Shown here piece by piece: positions 18,950 through 28,209 of a stretch of DNA of 36,785 bases (the stretch's first letter is position 1; every line of letters begins with the position of its first letter). Position numbers and translations under genes: made by a program. This stretch comes from Nemertoderma westbladi. Taxonomy: Eukaryota; Xenacoelomorpha; Nemertodermatida; Nemertodermatidae. A model generated the notes under the pieces. The model made no database searches, was not told the origin of the DNA, and worked only from the letters and a program-made list of their open reading frames with translations. Location: assembly GCA_032718475.1 (NCBI GenBank), contig JAUCBJ010007363.1, forward strand, positions 1 to 36,785. Direction: 5' to 3'.

Positions 18950-20308
18950 ATGTCAATACATGCACATATATTGGTTCTATTTTTTATACTTGCCAAAGCT
19001 CAAATGCAAGCCAATGTGCAAAGACTGATGATGGATTTGATGAGTAATTACAAAGATGAGTATCGTCCTGCTTTAAACGCAACAGATGTGATTGAAGTTC
19101 GCGTGACATTTAAACTAACTGGCATCACCAATGTGGACATTGTTAATTCTTTTGTTACATTTTCTGCTTGGATAGCAGTGTCCTGGCATGATGTGAATCT
19201 AGAATGGAATCCTGATACTTACTCTGGGATTAAATACCTCTCATTATCACCATCACAGATATGGAACCCCCATGTTGCAGTTCTGAACATGTTAAAGCGT
19301 AGTCAAGAAGACTCTGTTGACTACATAATTTTACAATCTTCAGGAAATGTTGAACATCTCCAAAGAATTAACATGAAGGTTTCTCAAGATTTAAATGCTC
19401 ATTTCTTCCCATATGATCGTCAGGTTCTCAAATTTCATTTTGCATCATGGATATATGATGAATCTCAAGTTCACCTACGCTGGGGGTCGAATATGAAGGA
19501 GATAATGAGCAAAGTTCGTTTATCTTCCAACGAGTGGATTTGGGACAAAGGTAAGGCCCAATCATATAGATTGATGAGCGAAATTAGAAAAGAAGACGCT
19601 GTGCCTTATATGACCCTCAGTTATGCCATCACAATCCAAAGAACGCCGCAATTCTACTTCAAGATAATCATATTCCCATCAATCATTATCAGCGCCATAA
19701 TTCCTTTGGTTTTTCTCCTGCCACATGAAGAGGGCGATCGAATCGGCCTTGTTTCCGCTTTATTTTTTGCTCAACTCATCAATCTCGTTATGGTCCAACA
19801 ATTTGTTCCACCAACAGGGAAACCAGAGGCTCTAATCTGCGAGATGTACTACTTGAATGTTATTGTTACATTCGTTACAGTAATTGCCAGTGTCACAGTG
19901 CAAAGGATCTATAACATTTTGTACAAAATGGAGGAGAGTTGTTCTAAGAATTGCAATAATATTGTTCGTAAGCTCGTCTTTAAAGAAGAATATTTGGGAT
20001 TAAAACCATTAAATAATAAAGAAGAATTTCAAAATACAATTCAACCAGAAATATTTGAAACTAATATTGAGGTATTTTCATGCCAAAAATCACGAATGCG
20101 AATTCGTTTATGGATAAAGATATTAAATTATATTGATATTGGACTGTTCATTTTAACTGCTGTTTTTGTTTTTGCTACCACTCTTGGTGTGACTAGTAAG
20201 TTTCATAATCAAGACAATACCACGGTCCTACTTCAGAAACACGAAGGTGATTATGATGTTGATTATGCTGATGTAATTTCATCTGACTATGATTATTATG
20301 CCGATTAA
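18950..20308 (+). CDS. Cys-loop-family ligand-gated ion channel subunit lacking the Cys-loop cysteines
   Basis: A 452-aa pentameric channel subunit in one exon, closest in pattern to nicotinic receptors. A signal peptide covers residues 1 to about 18. The extracellular domain shows SWHDVNLEWNP (77-88), IWNPHVAVLN (104-113) and FPYDRQ then FHFASWIYD (153-170). M1 follows at about 236-257, M2 at 264-283 (GDRIGLVSALFFAQL), M3 at about 297-318, a short 70-residue loop, and M4 at about 388-413. The two cysteines expected before and after FPYD are Q146 and L160, and there is no cysteine at all in residues 1-297. The vicinal CC of alpha subunits is absent. Loop-D W79 and loop-B W167 remain. The -1' residue is D263, suggesting cation selectivity, and 9' is F273 instead of Leu. 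N43 is a glycosylation sequon. The C-terminus is Asp/Tyr-rich (434-452). The frame is intact, so it is probably expressed. Confidence 0.9.
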   Translation: MSIHAHILVLFFILAKAQMQANVQRLMMDLMSNYKDEYRPALNATDVIEVRVTFKLTGITNVDIVNSFVTFSAWIAVSWHDVNLEWNPDTYSGIKYLSLSPSQIWNPHVAVLNMLKRSQEDSVDYIILQSSGNVEHLQRINMKVSQDLNAHFFPYDRQVLKFHFASWIYDESQVHLRWGSNMKEIMSKVRLSSNEWIWDKGKAQSYRLMSEIRKEDAVPYMTLSYAITIQRTPQFYFKIIIFPSIIISAIIPLVFLLPHEEGDRIGLVSALFFAQLINLVMVQQFVPPTGKPEALICEMYYLNVIVTFVTVIASVTVQRIYNILYKMEESCSKNCNNIVRKLVFKEEYLGLKPLNNKEEFQNTIQPEIFETNIEVFSCQKSRMRIRLWIKILNYIDIGLFILTAVFVFATTLGVTSKFHNQDNTTVLLQKHEGDYDVDYADVISSDYDYYAD

Positions 20309-20387
20309 TTAAAAATTATTCACCGAAGTTTAATTGTTTTATTGTTAATACCAGAGCTGTTATTGTTTTAATTAAGATAAGATAGTT

Positions 20388-20466
20388 TAAAAAAAATCGT
20401 AATCGTATACGTGTAACTTGGTAGGTAAAAAAAAATCGTAATCGTATACGTGTAACTTGGTAGGTA
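20388..20466. repeat. 39-bp direct duplication
   Basis: Two nearly identical units begin with an A-run and continue ATCGTAATCGTATACG, TGTAACTTGGTAGGT. The spacing between TCGTAATCG words (20397 and 20436) is 39 bp. It is an overlap-free tandem duplication just downstream of the channel gene. Confidence 0.9.
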
Positions 20467-21880
20467 AATCGTTTATGGAGTGATGTATGAGATAAAGAAG
20501 CAGGAACAGACCAGACCGATAACGGGTGATGCCAGTGGAAGGATGAGCGACACTTAACACGATTCTTACGGGGTTTGAAAAGAGGCAAAAGATGCTGTTC
20601 CATCTCCATGATACGATATGGTTGTCCTGAGGGCAGTACAGTAGAGAGCGGCAAATATCTGAACAGTACGGAATTAATGTTTGCCAGTATAAATAAAATG
20701 CTGATATCTACCAACCGCAACGCACACGCCAGACTATTATTAAATTTACAGATTACATAAATTAAAATTCAATAATACTCCTGATGCCTGGGGTGAGCTA
20801 AATCTACACTAGCTATGCTATAGCAGAAACTCATCCCTAACACCAAAAATACATAATATTTGCTGGGTAGTAGTGCTTGTTTTATATATATTTTGGAGGA
20901 ATCATTTATGAACCATGAGTATGCTACTGTATTTCAGGAATGTACCTGGAATGAAATTCACCGCATTTGGCTTCAGGAAGACAGAGGTCGTTATTTTTCG
21001 CAAAAATAGGCGGGTTCAGTACTCCATCAAAAGGAAGGACATCGTCAAATTTGAGGGATCCAATAGGTATGTAACCTTAGCTACGTTTCTTAAAAAATCA
21101 GAGTGAAACTTTATAAGACCAAGACCTTGTTAGATATGTCAATAATTATTGCTTTGAAGTATCTGTCAAGTTCATAACACCATCTGGGGCAGATCATTAC
21201 AGTTGTAGGTTTATTTCTTACGTTAAAAAAAATTACAAAGATTGAAAACGAGACATTGCAGCAATGTTTCGTGTTATACCTATACAAATGCGAGTAGATT
21301 TCTTCGGGTGATGATAGTTCGAAATCGTACCGGATTCTTGTGTTTCTCTCTAGTTGCCCCTTCTGTGACAACCTCTGGGGCTCGACCAGGGGTCCTGCTG
21401 TCGGTAAACCAGTTGAGGGTTGGGTTTGGATCCCCGAGGTTTGTCGATAATAAAATGAATGGCTTTGTGGTTGCGTTATATATTAGTTCTTAATACCAAA
21501 AAGGTTATCTCAACTACGTTGAGGTCAACGTGCTTCACAAATAATACCAATAAGTCAAATACACAAAAGGGGTTTGGTGATATTTGCTGTTGATTCTAAA
21601 GACTACAAGAATGAAACTACATCCAATTTACCACCGTTAAATATACCAATATTGATAACATCAGACTAATCTATAGTTAACACATTGTCTTGTATCAAAC
21701 CACAAGGTGCAAAGGTACCTTCCCTTTAGAGTTATTATCTTACTCTTACCTTTAGGTACCTTCCCTTACTCTACTAATATAACCTCCACCTGTTATCACA
21801 TCACGTTAAGCCTATAGCTAAATGCATTTAGTAAGGTTCAACACATTGTTTGTTCAGTCTCTGTCAATGTATCCAAATGG
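20467..21880. other. Stretch without an established gene
   Basis: Apart from the possible exon at 20938-21066, nothing firm is seen. GGTACCTTCCCTT occurs twice (about 21715 and 21761) in a small direct repeat. The rest is AT-rich up to the LINE 5' region. Confidence 0.45.
20938..21066 (+). other. Possible internal exon (129 bp)
   Basis: TATTTCAG ends at 20937 and AG|GTATGT follows 21066, both good splice-site matches. The 43 codons between are open and basic: GMKFTAFGFRKTEVVIF, KNRRVQYSIKRKDIVKFEG. The length is a multiple of three. No family is recognised, and no partner exon was found. Confidence 0.2.
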
Positions 21881-22088
21881 GTATTTAAATTAGGTCGGGT
21901 ATTCTGGGTCATTGATCAAGAAAACTTGCCACCTCCATGCAGCATAAAGGAGGTGCCACCTGTAGCTGCATAGACCCTCTTACTAGGGCAAATCTGGTCC
22001 TGTAACTAGGACCCCCTTCGTTCTGGGATAAGGACGCCCTTGGTCCTGGATTAAGGACCCATATACTTGGCTGCAGGGGTATATGGCC

Positions 22089-22315
22089 TGACCAGGCAGA
22101 TGGTGATCTACCAATGGCTGGTCAGGAGTAGAGTGTTCTCATGTCCACTCTGAGAGCACTTCACTGCGACCTGCACCTGGCAGCAAGGGTGCAGGGCATG
22201 ACCCAGCAGATGAGCTGCAACAGCCAATGGTGGGTCATGTGCGCCAGAGTAGTTATGGGTGATGGGCCTCATATCTGACTCCATTGCGACACCCACCCTG
22301 TGGAATGGCAAACCA
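22089..22315 (+). repeat. Duplicated about 110-bp unit in LINE leader
   Basis: Two diverged units start TGACCAGGCAGATG (22089) and TGACCCAGCAGATG (22199). They continue with CCAATGG(C/T)(T/G)GGTCA, a CATTGCGAC-like word and a GCA..AGGGTG word. Tandem monomers in a LINE leader often act as promoter units; that role is inferred. Confidence 0.55.
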
Positions 22316-22374
22316 GGGTGTGGTATTTGCCCCGAGAGCTGACTCGGCAAAAAAGCACCCCCCAACCCCCCACT

Positions 22375-25300
22375 ATGGATTACATTAGCAATGCGGAGGT
22401 CCGGCCACTAGAGGCCAGTGGAATTACCGGACACAATCGGCCTCACAGGCGTCAGTTAACTCCTGACCGGCTGCCTGTCTCACCCCCTACTGGAGAGAGG
22501 GCAGCCAACAATTCTTTGAGTCCCTTTCCTGATGACCTTTCTGGCCCAAACCCTGGGTCACCAGGAAGGCCAGATTGTGATGGGGAGAGGGATTCTGGAG
22601 TTGGAGGCTACTCTCATGTTCCACCCCGACCAACAAAACCATTGGTGAATCTGAGGCAGGTCACAAGACTAGCCTCAGTAAACACCCTAACACTCGGGTC
22701 CCCAATGCGACAAGGTGAGCTGACTGCCTTGGCAGATAAGCTTTCTCTTAGCGCAGTGGGTGTTCAAGAGCACCGAATGCAGACTGGACAGACTGATGAG
22801 GTTCTGATTAAGGACATGGGGGGCGGTTGGCGACTCGCCCTCGCATCAGCAGATGATAGTGGTAATGGTGGAATTGGTCTATTGATGAATCCAACTGCAC
22901 ATGCAGCATTGGACAAAATAGACCAAATCTCTAACCGCATCATCCGTTGCCACTTCTCATGTTCTGGAAGACTGGCTAAGAAGTTTCCTAAGGTGGTTCT
23001 GATTGTGTGCTACTCTCCAACTAGTGTTGCCCCTGTAGAGGAGGTGGAAAATTTCTACCACAATCTACAAGCAGCTACTGATGGAGTGGATCAGCATGCA
23101 TTCTTAACATTCCTGGGAGACTTTAATGCAAGTTTGCATCAATCACCTACATCGCCCTGGGTCTATAGCAATAGTGTTAATCGAAATTCTGTCCATCTTC
23201 AGGATTTTATCTCTGGAAATGGATTGTTTTCGGCTGGAACCCAGTTCAAGAAGCGAACTGGAAAGCTATGGACTCATAGTGGACCCAGTGGTCACAAGTC
23301 CCAGATAGACCATATTCTGTTTCGTAGGAAATACAGGAGCTCTATACAAGACTGTAATGCATTTACACTTCGACCCTTCTCCAGTGATCACCGCCTTATT
23401 GTGGCCAAGGTAAGACTTAGTCTACGTGCTAGCAGAACAACAAAATCTGCCTTGCCGCGGCATGACTGGTCCTCTCTGTTGCAACAGCCAAGTGTGAGAT
23501 CCAGCTTCACACTACAGCTGAGCAACAGGTATGAGGCTCTTGCCTCTGAGGCGGCAGATCACTGTGAGGGTTATACTGCCTTTACAGAAGCAGTTAAGTT
23601 AGCAGCTGCAGAAACAGTTCCTGTATACCCTCGTAACAGGAAAAGGGCCCCCTGGACTGACAACAAAATTCAGAAGTGCCGAAATGACCTTCATAAGGCG
23701 CAGAAAGAGTCCCGACTCAAACAGACTACAGCGGCCAAGAATGCAGTTAAGGCTGCATCTAGGTCCCTGAACAGGCAGTACTCTGCTAATCTACAGGAGC
23801 TAATAAACCAACAGGTTGATGCCATTAATGATGCTGACGACAGCAGGCAATCATCCCAGGCATGGAAATCGATCAATCTGCTTACTGGGCGGAAAAGCCA
23901 ACCAACCACCAAGGTTAAGGCTGAATCACCAGCCGATCGCCTCAATGGTTGGAAAGCCCACTTTGAAAAGCTCCTCAATAATGACAGGGTATTGCCTGAT
24001 AACTTTATAGAAGTAAAAGTGTCTGAGTCTGTACTCCCAGATATTCCCATTTGCGATATCTCCTTTGCAGAAGTGAAGGCTGCTGCAAAGAGCATTAAGA
24101 CCAATCGTGCCAGTGGAGTAGATGGTGTTCCCCCTGAGGTCTTTAAAATACCTGAGTGTTTAAAGCTCATCTATCCCATCATAGTAGACATGTACCGAAC
24201 AACAAGAGTCCCACAAGAAATGAAAACAAATAAGTTGGTGCCAGTTCCCAAGAAGGGCAACCTAACACTCTATGGTTCTTTTCGGGGAATCTCATTGATC
24301 TCGATTGCTGCAAAGCTATACAATAGGATTCTATTAAATCGCATCAGGGATCCCATTGAGAGACTGCTCCGTGGAAATCAGAATGGGTTCCGTAAAGGTC
24401 GTGGGACCATGGAGCCCATTTTGGCACTTAGAAGGATAATTGAAGAGTTAGCAAAAAAGAAAGACAGGCATCTGGCTGTTATCTTTGTTGACTTCTTCAA
24501 GGCCTTTGATTCAGTCTCTCGCTCACGTATGTTCAGCATACTTTCATTATATGGGATTCCTGATGAAATTATTGCAGCAATCAGATCAGTATACGATGGT
24601 TCGACAACATTTGTGTCTACTGTTGATGGTGACACAGAACCATTTGAAGTGTTATGGGGCGTCCTCCAAGGAGACACACTTGCACCATTCTTGTTCATTA
24701 TTGTGGTTGACTATGTTCTACGCATGTCCTTAGATCATTATAATGATGATGGGGTGATGATAACTCCACCTACTGGCTCCAGAAGTCGAGGAAATCCTGC
24801 CAAGTACCTAACTGATCTAGACTTTGCTGATGACTTAGGAGTACTCTCAGAATCATTAGAGGGAGCCCAACGGCTCCTCAGCTCATTAGAACATGCTGCT
24901 TCTAGTGTTGGTCTTTTTATTAACTCCAGAAAGACCAAAATTCTGACAGTTAACTTTGAAAGTCCTCAGCAAGTCTCTGATCGGATGAGCATAAGCTCAA
25001 AGGATGGTATGCTTGAGCATGTGGACGACTTCTGTTACCTGGGATCATGGATCCGGAAGTCAGGTGAGGACCTTCGAATACGTAAGGGAAAGGCATGGGT
25101 AGCCTTGAATAGGCTTTCCAGGATTTGGAAGTCACCGAGAATTAATCGGAAACTTAAGGTCCGATTATTTAGAGCAGCAGTAGTTCCAGTACTCCTCTAC
25201 GGGAGTCCATGCTGGGCTCTAACTGCTGAGGACACCAAATCTGATGGCACATTCACAAGAATGCTACGCCGGGTTCATTGTGTCAAGTACAATGCACACA

Positions 25301-25599
25301 TCTCCAACCAGACACTATATAACATTGGAGGTGTCTCATTGGTTCCCCCAAGCTTGACACTAGAACAAAATCGCCTCCGCTTTGCAGGACATTGCTTTCG
25401 CCGTGAGGACCAGCCAGTGCATAATCTTGTACTTTGGCAGCCTCATGGAGTGAATAAGCATGGTGGACAGCCCATGACTTTCTTGAGACGCATCTTAAAG
25501 GACACTGGCCTTAAAGATGCGGATGATCTAGCAAATGTCATGGGTGATAGGGAGTTGTGGCGGTGCAATTTTGTTGACAAGCCGGCACAGCATTCTTAA
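22375..25599 (+). CDS. LINE endonuclease-reverse transcriptase polyprotein
   Basis: A 1074-aa protein that nicks target DNA and copies its own RNA there. After a Pro-rich leader of about 80 residues comes an APE-type endonuclease: QEH with E132, GDFNASL with D249 and N251, a QIDHILF segment, and SSDHR with D338-H339. The reverse transcriptase follows (about 560-860). It holds RASGVDGVPPEVF, FRGISLISIAAKLYNR, NGFRKGRG, FVDFFKAFDS with D706, LQGDTLAPFLF and DFADD with D819-D820. The C-terminal region carries YGSPCWAL and RLRFAGHCFRRED. All catalytic residues I can check are present and no stop interrupts the frame. I start at the ATG at 22375; the open frame extends further left only through a GTG. 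It looks potentially active. The clade (RTE-like or another APE-type clade) needs a tree. Confidence 0.9.
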   Translation: MDYISNAEVRPLEASGITGHNRPHRRQLTPDRLPVSPPTGERAANNSLSPFPDDLSGPNPGSPGRPDCDGERDSGVGGYSHVPPRPTKPLVNLRQVTRLASVNTLTLGSPMRQGELTALADKLSLSAVGVQEHRMQTGQTDEVLIKDMGGGWRLALASADDSGNGGIGLLMNPTAHAALDKIDQISNRIIRCHFSCSGRLAKKFPKVVLIVCYSPTSVAPVEEVENFYHNLQAATDGVDQHAFLTFLGDFNASLHQSPTSPWVYSNSVNRNSVHLQDFISGNGLFSAGTQFKKRTGKLWTHSGPSGHKSQIDHILFRRKYRSSIQDCNAFTLRPFSSDHRLIVAKVRLSLRASRTTKSALPRHDWSSLLQQPSVRSSFTLQLSNRYEALASEAADHCEGYTAFTEAVKLAAAETVPVYPRNRKRAPWTDNKIQKCRNDLHKAQKESRLKQTTAAKNAVKAASRSLNRQYSANLQELINQQVDAINDADDSRQSSQAWKSINLLTGRKSQPTTKVKAESPADRLNGWKAHFEKLLNNDRVLPDNFIEVKVSESVLPDIPICDISFAEVKAAAKSIKTNRASGVDGVPPEVFKIPECLKLIYPIIVDMYRTTRVPQEMKTNKLVPVPKKGNLTLYGSFRGISLISIAAKLYNRILLNRIRDPIERLLRGNQNGFRKGRGTMEPILALRRIIEELAKKKDRHLAVIFVDFFKAFDSVSRSRMFSILSLYGIPDEIIAAIRSVYDGSTTFVSTVDGDTEPFEVLWGVLQGDTLAPFLFIIVVDYVLRMSLDHYNDDGVMITPPTGSRSRGNPAKYLTDLDFADDLGVLSESLEGAQRLLSSLEHAASSVGLFINSRKTKILTVNFESPQQVSDRMSISSKDGMLEHVDDFCYLGSWIRKSGEDLRIRKGKAWVALNRLSRIWKSPRINRKLKVRLFRAAVVPVLLYGSPCWALTAEDTKSDGTFTRMLRRVHCVKYNAHISNQTLYNIGGVSLVPPSLTLEQNRLRFAGHCFRREDQPVHNLVLWQPHGVNKHGGQPMTFLRRILKDTGLKDADDLANVMGDRELWRCNFVDKPAQHS

Positions 25600-26441
25600 A
25601 AATGCAGCTGCAATGCAGCATGCCGATCCTAGTAGTATCCAAATGGACAATCACTATCCTCCGGTACTCATCATATATCAAGGCCATCCACTCCCTCTAT
25701 GGCCAATATTACATCCTCGGTTATTACTCATTTAATATCATCGTATATTGGTTTAATATTATCGCTCACAACAAATTGAAATTGAGTTTTTAATTTACGT
25801 TATTTCTTATATAATTATAATTATTTTACCTACCGGTTCAGAATTATTATCTGTATTGAAAAATATGAATTTAATAAATTAGCTCCACCTAAGGTGCGAT
25901 TTGGATGTGCGAACTGTACTACTCTTGACATAAAATTGTTGATTTTAATATCTCATAAAAGAAATTTGACATCATGATCTACTTACTGAATGTTATGTGC
26001 TTTCGTTTTGCTGTAGTTTACTACTACTCGTTTCTTTATTTATCTCGCTACGCTCGGTAAATAAAGTCGCTCGGTAAATAAAGTCTCAAGAGTATAGTGA
26101 AAACAATGTTCTACATTATTCATGCAATAAATAATTATTCAATTCAATTTATTCAACCAAAATCTTTATTGCACTTTATTTATACTTATTTGCTTCTTGG
26201 AGCAGTATGCATTTCAAAATGTTTGACATCGTACTACACTTACACCTACAGTACTTGTAGGCAGGTTAGTAAAGAAGCAGGTTACAGAGGCGAGTTGAAA
26301 TGAACCAAAACAATAAACTCGAGATAGGAAACATAATTTAATTGAGAATCAGCTTAAGAATTGGTAAGCCAGAATTGGCTTACCGGCAGGCCGGTACATA
26401 GGTGTGCAGGCGTTTGTAAATGTTTGGGGGCGTCTGGGGGG
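25600..26441. other. LINE tail and non-coding stretch
   Basis: The first 190 bp probably belong to the LINE 3' end. CTTTATTTA..GGTAAATAAAG words form hairpins at 26032-26085, and GGTAAGCCA-GAAT-TGGCTTACC another at 26361-26382. No gene is seen. The last bases are G-rich and abut the left LTR. Confidence 0.5.
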
Positions 26442-28084
26442 TGTAGGCTAACGCTCAGCACATCAAAAATTTAGCTGCAATTAAATTCGTCTGTCCCATT
26501 TATCCTCTTTATTTATCCACTCTCATCCAATATTTAATCGTATTTCTATTTATTATTTATTTAGGCCCCTTATTTATTTACTTTCAGTTTCGTAACCTAC
26601 CAGTAGTAGTTGTGACCATTGTTGCGGCGGTAGAGCCCATTATCCTTTTGTTGCGGCTTTGCCCACTATGCGTGTTGCGGCTTTAAGCCCATTTTCCCTA
26701 TAATGTTGCCACCGAACCCTTTCCCCATGACAGTAATTAACCTTTTTCCAGTACATATAATTATTTATTTTATTATTATTATAACGTCATATACTGTATT
26801 TTGTTTTAAATTATTCTTATCTTTAAGCATTTAATATCCACGTACATACTGTATTTAATAATCCGCTCAGAACCCTCTCAATTAGCGATTCACGTTGCGC
26901 CGACGGCCAAACTCAAACTTCTAAAATGCTAGAATGATATTTATTTATAGTTATTTTTGTGCATTTTGGGCTATTCCGTTACCATTTTTATCACTCACCT
27001 TTTCCAGGCATTAGAATGACGACAGACCTGAAATTTTCGGCACCCTCCCGGTGTCTGGGAAGTTTGTACATGGGCAGTTTCACATAGATAAAATGAATTC
27101 AATTGCCAATTATTCTGCCCTTACCACGCATACAACCATTTTATTGTGCAGTTCTTGGTTTGGTTTTTCATTCAATCCCGCATATCGTTTCATTCCATCA
27201 GAAGGGCCACCTTGACGGGATTGGACTACCTTCAATATCATTTATCATTTCATCAGAAGGGCCGCCTTAATTGGATTGGATTACCTTCAAACAAACTCAT
27301 GTATTTTTACATTCATTCATTCTTTGCGGGGTTTTTTGAATGACCGATCCAATCACTGTACTTAGAATGCAACTTAGCGTAGTATGAGCATTCACTATAT
27401 CCAATATAGATGCATTGCCCTGATTTAGCAGTTGACACAGTGAGGCTATCCCCATGTATAGGCTCCCCAGCATCCTATTGGCTATACCCGTAATTATTAA
27501 TTCAGCAATATCATTCAGATGCCAGTGTTTGAACTTTGACCGTTAATTATCGAGTAATATATCGGGAACCCCCTTAATGCACAAATTACTATAAAAAAGC
27601 TCAGAATCTTTATTAAAAGATCCTTTTCACTGATAATTTTGGTCGGTTGTTAGGCAGCGTGTTTCACCGCTCAATCGAGTTCCCCCTTGCCCCTTATTCA
27701 GACCTTAATTTATTGTTTTACTTTTACCATTACCGGTTCACCTATTTTTCATTTTCTATACTTTACCAAAACAGACGAATTTTTCCCAACCTTTTGATAA
27801 TACCCATATTTAACAGTTTATTAACGCAGTTTTCAAACAATTCTATTTAATTACCGGTAAATTGTAAATTACATAATAATATTTTATCGAATTATTGAAA
27901 ATAATGAACTATCGCCCTACAATAATTGATAATAAATAAAACTGAACTTAATCACACCCAAGTCATTTTCAACCCTAGTATGCTCGATTGTGCGCGTAAT
28001 ACAAAACACCGCCATACTGCAATATTTCAACCCGCCGCACCAAAATTTTAACGCGGTCAGCCGCACAGTAGCCTGGCCGCTACA
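26442..28084 (+). repeat. Left LTR of the BEL/Pao element (3' limit provisional)
   Basis: The start TGTAGGCTAA is certain from the match to 35784. The match continues at least to 27443, where the window ends on the right side. The true end is unknown; CTACA at 28080-28084 mirrors the TGTAG start and would give about 1.64 kb. No convincing tRNA primer-binding site was seen after it. Inside are three GTTGCGGC words (26621-26690) and a 55-bp direct duplication around CATCAGAAGGGCC (27187-27290). Confidence 0.75.
27590..27597 (+). promoter_or_regulatory. TATA-like box in or near the left LTR
   Basis: TATAAAAA lies about 340 bp before a double AATAAA (27931-27940). In an LTR this would fit promoter followed by poly(A) signal, but the LTR limits here are unproven. 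Confidence 0.3.
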
Positions 28085-28209
28085 ACAGCGTGAAACACGA
28101 TACCTTTGTTTTACCGTACCGGTCTACCGGTACTTCAGTACTTACTGCTGTACTGGCCTACCTACCGTACTGTAGTAAAAGAAACAGGGAAAACCGCAAC
28201 CGCAAAGTC

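Larger units (their letters stand above)
21880..25790 (+). mobile_element. LINE (non-LTR retrotransposon), apparently full coding capacity
   Basis: A GC-richer block holds a 5' leader with internal repeats (21880-22374), one long EN-RT frame (22375-25599) and a short 3' tail. The 5' limit is placed by the change in composition near 21880 and the 3' limit is a guess; no poly(A) or microsatellite tail and no target duplication were recognised. The element type is secure, its exact ends are not. The single-ORF architecture recalls the RTE clade, but the clade is not established. Confidence 0.7.

Noticed and set aside
20316-20720. Minus-strand 134-codon frame after the channel gene
   Set aside because: Part of it is the 39-bp duplication read twice, and the rest has no recognisable feature.
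22300-22374. 25-codon extension of the LINE frame
   Set aside because: It would begin with GTG; the first ATG is at 22375.
23691-24170. Minus-strand 159-codon frame
   Set aside because: It is a shadow antisense to the LINE coding sequence.
28072-28090. TGGCCGCTACAACAGCG as a primer-binding site
   Set aside because: Its reverse complement does not resemble a tRNA T-arm plus acceptor stem, and the bases before it do not look like an LTR end.
28090-28209. 40-codon N-terminal extension of the Gag-Pol frame
   Set aside because: It would begin with GTG; the first ATG, in good context, is at 28210.
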